Source: Zingiber officinale | Taxonomy: Eukaryota > Streptophyta > Magnoliopsida > Zingiberales > Zingiberaceae | NCBI RefSeq assembly: GCF_018446385.1 | Contig: NW_024589868.1 | Location: 62,001 to 126,000, forward strand | Reading direction: 5' to 3' | DNA: 64,000 bases | In this document: piece after piece, positions 23,053 through 33,755 of the stretch | How positions within the stretch are numbered: the stretch's first letter is position 1 | Layout of the letters: each line of letters begins with the position of its first letter | Notes under the pieces: generated by a model | Seen by the model: the letters and a program-made list of their open reading frames with translations, nothing else | What the model was told of the DNA's origin: nothing | The model's database searches: none | Program-made: the position numbers and the translations under genes

Positions 23053-23643
23053 TCAGGTCAGCAGGAAGGTGCCCCCCTTCTTAAAGTATGCCGTGGCGAC
23101 CTGGACCGCCTCGATGAAGGTTGAGGAGACGCTGCCACCAAACTTTTCGCCAAAGCGCTCCGAGCGGAGGTATTCCTGACGCGCTGCAGCTAGTCGACTC
23201 GGCTCTCCCTCCTTATATTTTTTGAGCAACGCCCGGGAAGCAGTTAAGGAATCTTGGAGGGCCTTCAAGGTCGATTCAGCCTTTGTTTGTTCAGCCGAAT
23301 GGGCCTCCCGTTCGGCGTTCAGCTGGGCCTCCAGGTCCTTGGATCGCTGATCTAGCGCACGGACATCTACTTTCATTTTGTCCAGATCAGCGATCGCCTG
23401 CCTCTTCCGGCTACTGGCGCGCTTCACATCTTTGTCGCGCTGCTTCACCAAGTCCCCTAGCCGAACCACCTCAGCAGACAGGTCGGCAGTCTTCTTCTGC
23501 TCGGCCTCAAGAGCTTGTTTCTCCCGCTCGGCCGTGGGACCTTCCGACACTTGGAGTTTTTCCAGGAGACCCTCCAACTCGGCTAGCCGATGGCTAGTGG
23601 CGATTTGCTCAGCCCAGCGCTGTAAAGAAAATGATGAAGTCAA
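23053..23643 (-). mobile_element. Tat element antisense gene, third part: coiled-coil protein
   Basis: About 190 residues on the minus strand are dominated by heptad-like Leu/Ala/Glu/Lys patterns (AEREKQALEAEQKKTADLSA, LDQRSKDLEAQLNAEREA), so a long coiled coil is expected. An acceptor-like TTTACAG lies at its 5' side (23620), in the phase that continues the preceding part. No enzyme motif is seen. Confidence 0.65.
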
Positions 23644-24412
23644 GAACTAAACCAGTAGCATGGCGCAGGAAGAAAAATGAATTTACCTGAGTAGCCTGCT
23701 GCATGTTGTTGTCGCCTAGTTGCTTAGGCGTCATGAGGGTCACTTGGATCTGCGCGTCCTCAAAAAGCTTGGCGAGCGGACCCGTCAAGGTTATTTCATG
23801 AACGGGGCTCGATGGCCGATCGGCGGACAGCAAATATTCCTCCGATGGGAATCGGAGGGTGGTCTTGATAGTCGGATGGCCGGATGGCGCTTCTTCAGTC
23901 GCTGCCGCCTGATGCGAGGACTCGCCAATGGTGGAAGTTTCGCCCAACCGACGTAAGCGGCGGCGAGTTTGGGGGGGAGAGCCAGAGGGCTGTGCGGTAG
24001 GCGAAGCCACAGGGGTCCCGATCTGTGATGGCGTGCGGTCGGGCGAAGTTACACCGATCGGCGCCTGTGGTTCCCCCTCTTGGGTCGGCCGAAGGGTGGA
24101 GTCTCTTCGACGTTTCCGCCGAACCTCCAATGGTGGATCCCCGACCTGCGGAACGCCCAGCTCAGCGGGGGCCGAGGAAACAGGATCAATCTCCGCCTCA
24201 ACCTCCGTTGAAGCGGATGGGGCAGCTTCCGTTTCAGGGGCGGACTGTGCCCCCCCCCCCTCTCCTGCATCTGCCGGGCGGCTGGGAATAAGACCCCGCT
24301 CGGCGAGCTCTTTTTTGGTGGCCGCTTCAATTTCCACGGACTTCAATTTCAAATGAGTGGTGGCCTTGGAGCGCCACATAACTTCAGCTGCAATGAAAGA
24401 AATTAAAATCAA
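23609..24412 (-). mobile_element. Tat element antisense gene, second part: low-complexity acidic/Pro-Ser region
   Basis: This is a minus-strand open frame rich in Pro, Ser, Ala, Glu and Arg, with a basic patch (VRRKRRRDSTLRP) and an ordered stretch near its end (HEITLTGPLAKLFEDAQIQV). It is bounded by CATTGCAG|CTGAAG on its 5' side (24388) and ACTCAG|GTAAAT on its 3' side (23687). It looks like a linker exon. Confidence 0.6.
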
Positions 24413-24426
24413 TTAGACAAAAAAGA

Positions 24427-25170
24427 CTAAGAGAATAAAGAGTCCTTACTCATGCGGAAGGGGAGATTTGCCCGGACGGGAGACAATCCGAAGATATACA
24501 ACACCCCCTTGAGCAGCAACTGGTCGATCTTGTATCGCTGACCGGACAACCAGTTCGCCGCATGAAGATACGCTGGATTGCTTCTGAACTTGCCAAGCTC
24601 CGGCTGAGTCGGCACAGCGGTCTGCCATCTGGTTCGGAATGCTGGCCGCTCGGGAAGTCGGATGTAGAAGAAAGACTCCTTCCAGTGTTTGTTGGAGGTC
24701 GGCATGTTATCAAAAAATTTAAAGCCTATTCTACTTTGGAAGATAAAAGTGCCCGGCTCGGATTGTTTGGGGTAGAAGAAGAAATGGAATATTTTAGGGT
24801 CAAGAGGAATGCTGTGCAGCTTAAAAAGGACGACCACTCCGCTCAGCAGCCTGAAGGAATTCGGCACAAGTTGGCCGAGCGGGATGCGGAAATAGTTACA
24901 AACCTCCAAAATAAAGGGATGGGTAGGAAATCTTAGGCCGCCCTGGAATTGATCTAAAAAGAAACAAATGGAGCCGATCGGCGGGTCATGTGGCCGGTCG
25001 GTCGGGTCGGCTATAAGTATTTCGTGGTCATCAGGAATCCCATACGTCCGAACCAGGCGCCGAGCCCCCTCCTCATCAAATCGACTCTCCATGGTCAGGT
25101 ACCAAGGGCTCTGAACGCCAACAGCGGGTTCGGAGGAGCTTGCCATCTCGCAGAGGCGAAAGAATGGCAA
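24427..25170 (-). mobile_element. Tat element antisense gene, first part: Transposase_28-like (putative gypsy-type) domain
   Basis: The protein starts with MASSSEPAV at 25146 (or 12 residues earlier). It has the conserved plant domain around ICFFLDQFQGGLRFPTHPF, FRIPLGQLVPNSFRLLSGVV and WKESFFYIRLPERPAFRTRW. I recognise this as the family annotated as putative gypsy-type transposon (PF04195), found next to Tat-like elements. It ends at a donor-like CATGA|GTAAGG (24449). Its function is unknown in the literature as far as I know. A host-derived or plant-mobile-domain-like origin is possible. Confidence 0.7.
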
Positions 25171-25374
25171 GAAATCGAGGGAAGGGGAACGAAAGGGGCG
25201 AAATAAGCAGAGGAGACCTAGTAAGAAGACTCACTGGGAGGGAAATAGGCGGAGGGAATCACCGAGGAGAAGATCGCCACCGAGAAACAAGAACTGGATC
25301 GTCGGAGGTCGCGGCAGAGGAAGAGACCGAGGGCAGCGCGTAAGCGAATAGGCGACGATGGAAGGAGACGGAGG

Positions 25375-25383
25375 CTTTATATG
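25375..25383 (-). promoter_or_regulatory. TATA motif for the antisense gene in the Tat element
   Basis: The minus strand reads CCATATAAAGCC here, 205-240 bases upstream of the first possible start codons of the antisense gene (25170 and 25146). It lies outside the LTRs, so the antisense gene may have its own internal promoter (inference). Confidence 0.45.
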
Positions 25384-25790
25384 GCTGAGGTCGGTCAGCC
25401 TCAGCCGTCGGATGCAGGTCACGGGAGACGAGGTCCTCATCTGACCGTCCATTTCAAACGACGGTGTCCCATCGTAGGTAACGCCGCCGCAGTGCGATGG
25501 ACGACGCGTGGCGCTGGGTGATTGGGCGCAATTAATGCGCGTCATACCGCGCATGCTGCGACTTAATGGAAGGATTTGCGCGATTTTCGAGAAGATTTAG
25601 ACAAGCAAACATCCACGTTGAACAACAAGGCATCCGAAGCGAAGAGCCGAGCGGCCAGATTTGGCATAAGTGCTGAACGGCTCAAGAGATATTACAAGCC
25701 ACAATAAGGCGACGACCGCCCGCTCGGACACATATAGTCCAGTCAGTCGGACTCACTGCCTCCTTCGACTAGACTTAAAGGGAAGGCAAG

Positions 25791-26510
25791 TGATCCGGCA
25801 GTAAGAATGGGGGGCCCACTTCCTGAAGGGTCTCAGCTTGAGGAACGAAGGGCTAAGCGGTTAACTGCCGAGCCGAGCAGCCGGGTAGGTCCGAGCGGGG
25901 CTAGAGATAAGCCACCCATGGGCTTGGGTTTCCGACGCCAAGGCAGGAATATCGAAGGGTCGAACGGGAGTCCGATCGGCCGGGGTCAAAGGGCCGAGTT
26001 GTCCGTTCGGCCAAAATAAGGGCGAGGGTACAAAGGTGGTCGAGCGGTCTACGCGCTCGGCTCGGGATATAGGATATTAGCAGAAGCATGTCTGATGATG
26101 AGGCCGTACACAAGATCGCACGAGGGAAGATCTTGCCTTCACATCATGGAAAGGTTGATACAGTAGCAGTATGGTCTCACGGACGTCTGCCTGACAGATC
26201 CATATCTGGGCATGTCCCTTCTGACAGACCCATACCTGGGCATGGTCAAAGACAGGTGGTTACTTTGACTGTCACGCCCAGGCTTCTTCGAGAGGTCTAT
26301 ATAAGGCCTCCATTTCTTCACCGGAGGTATGCAAAGTCTTCATCTGGGAGCCACCTTTTTGTTATTCCTCGCCTGACTTGAGCGTCGGAGGGCCGTCGCC
26401 GGGACACCCATCCCGGCTCGATTTTGTTGCAGGTTCATCGGAGCACTTGAGGATTCAGCAGGAAGCGCCACGTGCCCAGTGTCCGTTGACTCCTGGTTCG
26501 GACAGGATCA
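25791..26510 (+). repeat. 3' LTR of the Tat element
   Basis: 720 bp, the same length as the 5' LTR and about 98.7% identical to it. It is preceded by the polypurine tract and followed directly by the target repeat ACTTA. Confidence 0.95.
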
Positions 26511-29500
26511 ACTTATAATATCAAAGGTTTCACATAGTAGAGAAATAGTGATTCATTTTCCTATTACCTTTATTGTCGCTATAGCATACTACGATGTTTT
26601 TCTCTTTACTAAAAATAACATATGTTTTTTCTAAATTTAACATTATACATATTTTGATCTAGACATACCTAATGTCTAATCCTAAATTCAACTCATGAAT
26701 TCAAATCTGGCTTCTAACATATTCAGTAAATGGTGGGTTCATTTACTTCAATCATCATTAACACATAAATGATCTCATCCTAACATAATTATTATGTCGA
26801 CTTTAATTTATGGGTATGTCTCTATTCACAGTTACATAAGTTGTCTCATAAGTATCAATCTTAGCTCAATTTATACATAACAAGTAGAGATGATTGTCCA
26901 TGTGAGTGAACCAATCTTAACCTGCCACATACTCACCGATATCTTATCCAAATGTAACAAAGCCTTTACATGTTCTTTAAATGACTCTTTAGTCATTTAC
27001 TTAGTGAAAAGATTTGCAAGCATAGCATGTGTAGAGACATACTCAAGAATTACCTTCCTTTTAGTCACAATATCCCTCACAAAGTTATATTTTATAGCAT
27101 ATGTTTGTCATTGCTGTGATATTTATGATCCTTCGAGAAATCTATTACATTTTAACCATCACAGTACACTATAACAGGACTTCCACTATCTTCAACAAGC
27201 ATGTGTAGAGACATACTCAAGAATTACCTTCCTTTTAGTCATAATATTCCTCACAAAATTATATTTTATAGTATATGCTTGTCATTGCTGTGATATTTAG
27301 GATCCTTCGAGAAATCTATTACATCTTGACTATCACAGTACACTATAACAAGACTTCCACTATCTTCAACAATCTTCAGATGCTTTAGGAACCTTCTCAA
27401 CTATATAACTTCTTGCACAACCATTACACAAGTTATATATTCTGCTTCCATTGTCGACAGTGCTACACAAGCTTGTTTCTTGCTGTTCTATGAGATGGTG
27501 CCACCATTCAGCAAAAAAGTATAACCCAATGTGAATTTTCTGTTATCAAAGTCTCCTGCCCAATCTGTATCTATATAGCCCTTTAGACTCATCTTAAATC
27601 ATTGGAAACAAAGACAATAATATGTTCTCTCTTTGAGATATCTGAATATCCTTTTTACCACGTTTTAGTGTCTCGGTTCTGGGTTTGACTGGAAGTGACT
27701 GACTAAGCCAACAATATAGTTGATATCGGAACGTGTATACAATATAGTGTACATTAAACTACCAATAACACTGCATATGATTTTTTATTCATCTCAGTTA
27801 TTTCCTTAGGAGTTTTGGGACTCATACTCTTGCTCAAAACAGTACTTTTCAGAATAGGTGTATGTTCTACGTTGTAATTAGGCATGTTAAAATGATTTAA
27901 CATCTTATTTATATAAGACTCTTGTAACAGACCTAAAAGTCTTTTATAATGATCTCAAATGATCTTCACCACTAAGATGTACTCAACTTCTCCCATATCC
28001 ATTGTATCAAATTGTGATGACAGTCACTTCTTGACTTCATTCACATATCCTATGTCATTTCCGGCTATCAGTATATCATCAACATATAATAATAAAATGA
28101 CATACTTTTCTTTTCCTCTTTTCAAGAAAACGTAATGATTCTCATTGATCATCTCGAAACCATAAGATAAAATAACTTAATTAAATATTATGTTTCATTT
28201 TCTTGATGTTTGATTTATCACATATATAGACTTTTTAAGTCTACATACTTTCTCCTCTTGGCGTTCAACAATAAAACCTTATGACTGAACCATATAGATT
28301 TCCTCGTCAAGCTCACCATTAAGAAACCAATTTACATCGATTTGATATAATTCCAAGTCATAATGTGCCATAAAGGTCAAAATAACTCGTATTGACATAA
28401 ATTCACTACGAGAGAAAATGTTTCTTCAAAGTCAATACCCTCCATTTGGGTATATCCTTTTACAACCAAATGAGTTTTGTATGTGTTAATTGATACATTA
28501 ACTTTCCTCTTTATCTTGAGAATTCACTTATTCCCAATAGCCTTTCGCCCTGGAGGAAGATCGACTAAGGTATAAACATGATTCTGATTCATAGACTTCA
28601 TCTCTTCAACCATTACAACTTTTCATTTTTCTCTAACTCTACATTTCAATACTTCCTCAATAGATTGAGGTTTATCATCGTCAACTGGGAATGTCACAAT
28701 GTCTCATTCTCAATATCAACCTCTTCTTAGATTTGATTTTACGAGCACTTATTCGTAAGTTGGGTTGTTGAGAAGTCAACTCATGACTTGACAAATCACT
28801 CCCATTCGGTTGGCTAGAGTCAAACATCCTATTGATAATATCTCAACCTCCTTGAAAAAATGAACACTTTTATCAACACCACATTTGTTTGGAAACTTTG
28901 TTTCAAGAAAAGTCACATCTCTCGTATCTATTTCGGAGATAGTTTCATCTAGTTGATCACCTATGAAAACATAACCTTTGGAGGTCTCATAATATCTAAT
29001 AAAGATAAATTTCTTTCCCCTAGATTCCAATTTTTCATACTTGTGAGAACTATCATGAACATAAGCAGCTGACCACTAGAGTCTCAAATTACTCAAATCT
29101 GATTTTTTATCTGTCCAACATTCATATGGAGTAAATGGAACTGACTTTGAAGGTACTTTGTTAAGTATATAGGTCGCAATTAATAATGCATCTCCCTAAT
29201 AGGATATCAATAAATTATCCCGCGCTATCATAAACCTAACCATTTCAAGAAGAGTTCTATTTTTCTTTCATCTACCCCATTTGGATATGGAGTTTCAGGG
29301 ATTGTTAGTTGTTTAATAATCTCTCTATCATTACATATTATCTTAAACATATTAGATAAATATTCTCCTCCATAGTCAGTATGTAAAGTCTTAACTTTAC
29401 ATTAAGTTTGATTTTCAACTTCGTTGATATAATGAATGAAGCAATCCAATGTTTCAGATTTATGAGAAATCAAATACACATGATCGAAACGTAAGAATCA

Positions 29501-32500
29501 TCTATGAATGTAATGAAATATGAAACTCCATGTCTAGCTTTCATATTCATTGGATCACAAATATCTGAATGAATTAATTGTAATGGTGACTCAGCTCTAA
29601 TAGCATTACCAAATGGTTTGCTTTTCTAGCAAGGCAGTGCTCACATATAGACAAGTGAATCTTAATTCGAGTGCCCAAGAGACCATTTCTAGCTAACAGA
29701 TCATACGTTTTTGTCCTATGTATCCTAATTTAGCATGTCAAACCTCATCAGTTATACCTGCATAACTAGTTAGAACAATATTTAAAAAAATAACCCTCAA
29801 TAGTACAATTGACATCTGGTTATAAATCATGAATTATAAAACTATTTATTAAAAAATTATATTCTATTGACAATGAGTCAATCTTAAGTTCAACACACCG
29901 ATTGTAAAAATTAATATAATACCCTAAATCAAGAAGACATGTAACAGAAACAAGATTTTGTTGAATTTCATGAGCATATATGACATCATGTAGAAATAAA
30001 ACACTACCACTACGAAGGTTGAGTTTACAAGTGTCGACTCCTTTGACTTCAACTCTTATATTGTTTCCACACAGATACATTTGTTGTCAGTTGGTACCCG
30101 ATGGTACTCTATAAATGTAACTTACTCCCGAGTTACATAGTTCCTTGCTCTTGAATTTATAATCCACAAATGATAAGAATTAGCTAACAATACTGAACTA
30201 GTAACAAAATACTCAGGAAAAGAAGACACACTTGGATTTGCCTTTTTTTTTTGGCTCAGTACACTCTCGAGCGAAGTGACCCTCCTTGTCGCAGTTAAAG
30301 CAAGTCAACTTGTTTTTAGATTTTATTCCAGTGTTCTTTCCTTTCTTCTTGATTGTGCCCTGCCCCACAGTAGCAACTTCTTTCTTCTTTCCCTTCCCCT
30401 TCTTGAATCATTTCTTTTTCTTGGATCCAGATGATCTAATAGAACCTATAACTACATAGGCTAGTCCAGAAATCCTTACAGATTCAACTCTCTCCGCTTC
30501 CAATTCTACATGGCATGAGACATCAATGAAATACTTGATACTCTCACTGTGAGTTAGGGTCTGTTTCATGGTCTCCCAAGAATCTAGAAGGGAACAAATA
30601 ACTGCTTGAACATATTGTTCATCGGTCAACTCATGACCAACATTTTTAAGCTTCTAAATCATGTTAGACATCTCCCTGAGGTGTTGAACCATGGAAACAT
30701 TCTGACACTTCTTGTAGTTGTCAAACTTGATCCTCAACTATCGAAGCTTGCTCAGACTTACTTCACTGTATTTCTTTTTAAAGGCTACCCGAACTGCATG
30801 AGCCGAGAGATACGACTCATACTCAAAAGCTAAGTCATCAATCATTGAACTAATTAATATGCCCTTTGTAGTGAAGTCTTTTTTCTTTCATATCTTACAA
30901 GTATCAATATCTCGTCTATTCCATGCAGTGGGACCATCTACAGGTTCTACCATAACTTGATTTATAGCTTCTAAAATTTCTTAATCCTCAAGTACATATT
31001 GTATCTTAAGGTGCTAGATTTTATAGTTTTCCCTATTAAATTTTTCTCTCTTATTGAGTTCAGCTATAATGTTTTTTAGTTACCATGATATAATATAAAT
31101 AAACATATTATTTAATATTCAGTGCAATTCATACATATGTAATTTATGATTGACTTAATATTAATTTGAGTTGGTTTATAAAATTAAGTAATAATTTCGT
31201 TTTTATTCATCATTCGTATAACCAATCAAATTAACTTTGATAAATACTATTACACACATCACAACATATGAACTAATTATAAAATAAATAAATAATTAAT
31301 TAAATATGAACTAATCATTTTTAAGTTTGTTAACACATAACATAACTTTACATAAAATAACTTTGTTCGTACATAACGACAGAATTTATTACACGACTCA
31401 AAAATTAAATGGACTAATATTGTTTGTATATAACGACAGTAATAATAAAAAAATCTAATAAACTAGATATGTCAACACTACTCCCACTAGTACAATAACT
31501 AGTGCAGTGGTCAAGTTAATCTCCTTCAATCTTGACTCATTTGAGGCAATCTCAGATAGACCAATTTTAGGATTTTCAATTTGGTCTAACATCGAACCTT
31601 TCTTTAGAATCCTCTTCAGATTCTTCAGAATCCTCCTCTGGATTCTCTTCATATTCTTCAGGATCTTCCTCTAGATCTTTCTTAGATTCTTCAAAATTTT
31701 TCTCTGGATCCTCCTCTGAAAACTCATGGTGAAGTAACTCTAAATACAATTGTACATATGAGATTCACCCTTTTGAGAGCCCCATATCTACTACCATCTT
31801 TGGATTCTCTCACAGTGAACGTATTAAAGCCTAGATCATGTAATTATTGAGGATGAAAAACTCTTTCTGTTCAAAGTTCCAGAACAATCGATCAAGTTGT
31901 CCTTTCAGGCACCGAACTTCGGTCGCCCTTGGCCCGATGAGGTTGTTGGCACCTACTCACGCAGAAAGTGCGAGAGGCTACCAAAGACGCGTCACAGACT
32001 ATAGGAGCGTCGCCGACCACCCGGGGAGACTTCGCTGGGTCCAGAATGGCATCGTAGGCATACCCTCGCAGCGCAAGGCTAGCTACGGTCTACGAGAAGC
32101 GACCATGAGCACAACCACTGGCCAAAATCTGAGACAAATTCCATGGGCATTCCCTCGAGGCCTAATTACAACCGCTGATTGCGACGCTCGTCAATGATTA
32201 TGGCAGATCACGACAAGGCCGTGATCTTGCCCTGCGCTGGCAGTAGGCTACGGAGCTCACTCCATGGGCATTTAAATCATTCATCGAACAAGGGCAAAGA
32301 GCAACGACAGATTCAACATAGAAGTAAGGTACATATTACGTTCTCATACATTTAGAACTAATTAGCAGTTCTAATATCAATATTAATTATGAATGTATGA
32401 AATAATATGATCTGTCAACAAAAATTAAACTATAAACATTTATAGTAATTTGTAAGGATAAATCTCGTTCTTCATACTCACCGTCCGAAGATTCATGCTC

Positions 32501-32600
32501 ATCGTCGAAAGAACAATTACAAAACAAAGAGCTCTATAATGGTCAGAAACCAAATTCAAATTGTAGTTGGATGTTCCTCTTTTGAAGATAAGCAAGCTAT

Positions 32601-33755
32601 CTTCAATAAGAATTCAATAAATAGTATGTCATTATGTTCAACTACTCCCACAATTGAGTTTCTCGACTGTCGGGCGTTTGCGCTTCCAAATTTAATAGGT
32701 GGATTGTTTATTTTCTGTGCTAGTATGTGCTTTTTTTTATTTATCCTCACAAGATGTCTAATTGATTAAGGACGATAGTTTTATTATAATAAAATAAAAA
32801 GTCAATTCCTAATTAGTATCTTCCATTAGTAACATATTTTTACTACAACGGGCCATAGATAAGTATGATCTTTTGGAGTGCTGGAATTTGATGGACTCCA
32901 TCTGTTCTATAGGATTCCATCTATTAACAATTTTTGATTCAGAAATAGATTAAGGATTACGATCCAGAGGATCCTATCCTATTATTTTATCTCTGAATCT
33001 ACTGCCACAGACGAATAGTTAATTACTAATAAATTATCATTAAAAAAAAGTTTGGATCAGGAACAGTAAGTATATATAAAACTCTTTCAGTCTGATGCAG
33101 TGCATTGCATGGAGTTTAAAAATAAATGGGACTGCACTCTTTGTCGTCTACAATTGTTCATTTACAAAATTATATTTCAGTCCTTGAAACTTGAAAAATT
33201 ATATATATATATAAATGTGGGATGCTGACAAGGAAAGGTCCCGCGTCCAGAGCATGCTTATCCTATTCCTTCAAGGCGAGACACTGTCGAGGTCCGTTAC
33301 AATTAATTATTATTATTTCACTGTCACTTTTATTTCAATTAATGCTTTATTCAGATTTTTTATTTTTTAAAGTGCCTTTATTCCTTTCTAAATGTAGAAA
33401 AACAATTAAAAGTCTTTAAAGAAAATTTAAAAATTAATGCAGATTTTAGTCGAACCGAATCCGGCGTCTCCGAAACCGGAAACCGCATGGAGATTTTGTG
33501 AACCGTCGAACCGTGCCGTGGTCGGATCTACTCTCGGCTCTTTAGTGTGTGTGTGATAGACGTGCGAGGGGCTTCGTGCTCGGTGTTCCCATCTCAGCCT
33601 GCTGCGCCGGCGCTCCCTTGCCCGGCGATCGGACGGACAGTGGAGAGTTAGGTAAGCGTACCATGCGTCGCTGTTCCGTAACTCGTGTCTAGGGCGGGGG
33701 TGGTTCTCATTGTTTCCGCCGGCGTTGATGCAGGCTCGCCGGGGGAACGACATTC
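32601..33755. other. Intergenic DNA and 5' UTR of the cycloisomerase gene
   Basis: AT-rich sequence without recognised genes to about 33430, including a short TA microsatellite near 33200. From 33440 it becomes GC-rich and probably includes the promoter and 5' UTR of the next gene. An intron may lie within the UTR (GTAAGC near 33652, GATGCAG near 33727). Confidence 0.45.

Larger units (their letters stand above)
15767..26510 (+). mobile_element. Tat-lineage Ty3/gypsy LTR retrotransposon, young and nearly complete, with an antisense gene
   Basis: The two LTRs are 720 bp each (15767-16486, 25791-26510), begin TG and end CA, and are flanked by the 5-bp target duplication ACTTA (15762-15766 and 26511-26515). 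A primer site starting TTGGCGCCGTCTGTGGGAA follows the 5' LTR, and a polypurine tract (AAAGGGAAGGCAAG) precedes the 3' LTR. Inside are gag, protease, reverse transcriptase, two RNase H domains and an integrase without a chromodomain. Dual RNase H and the absence of a chromodomain are marks of the Tat lineage (established). Then come short tandem repeats and a minus-strand gene. The LTRs differ at about 9 of 720 sites. With the commonly used rate of 1.3e-8 per site per year this is roughly half a million years. The element looks nearly whole, with an estimated two or three breaks in its coding part. It sits inside an older copia fossil. Confidence 0.93.
14725..32600 (-). mobile_element. Old Ty1/copia LTR retrotransposon fossil, split by a nested Tat element
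   Basis: The order on the minus strand, read from the right, is copia-like. An LTR block lies at about 32381-32600, then a tRNA-Met-like primer site (degenerate) at about 32365-32380 and a GC-rich leader at 31850-32340. The gag region follows at about 30400-31000, with a zinc knuckle of C-x2-C-x4-H-x4-C form at about 30265-30310. Next come the pre-integrase/protease region at about 29820-30080, integrase at about 28700-29700, reverse transcriptase at about 27500-28600, and RNase H at about 26900-27500. A block of about 215 bp at 14725-14945 matches 32381-32600 with roughly 20% difference, marking the two LTRs. The 3' LTR side is interrupted by the Tat insertion at 15767-26510. The element is broken, with many breaks in every domain. 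By LTR divergence it is many millions of years old. The outer ends are approximate and the right LTR may be truncated. Confidence 0.65.

Noticed and set aside
31847-32197. 116-aa open frame on the plus strand near the right end of the copia fossil
   Set aside because: It lies in the GC-rich leader of the minus-strand element and reads against its direction. There is no family resemblance.
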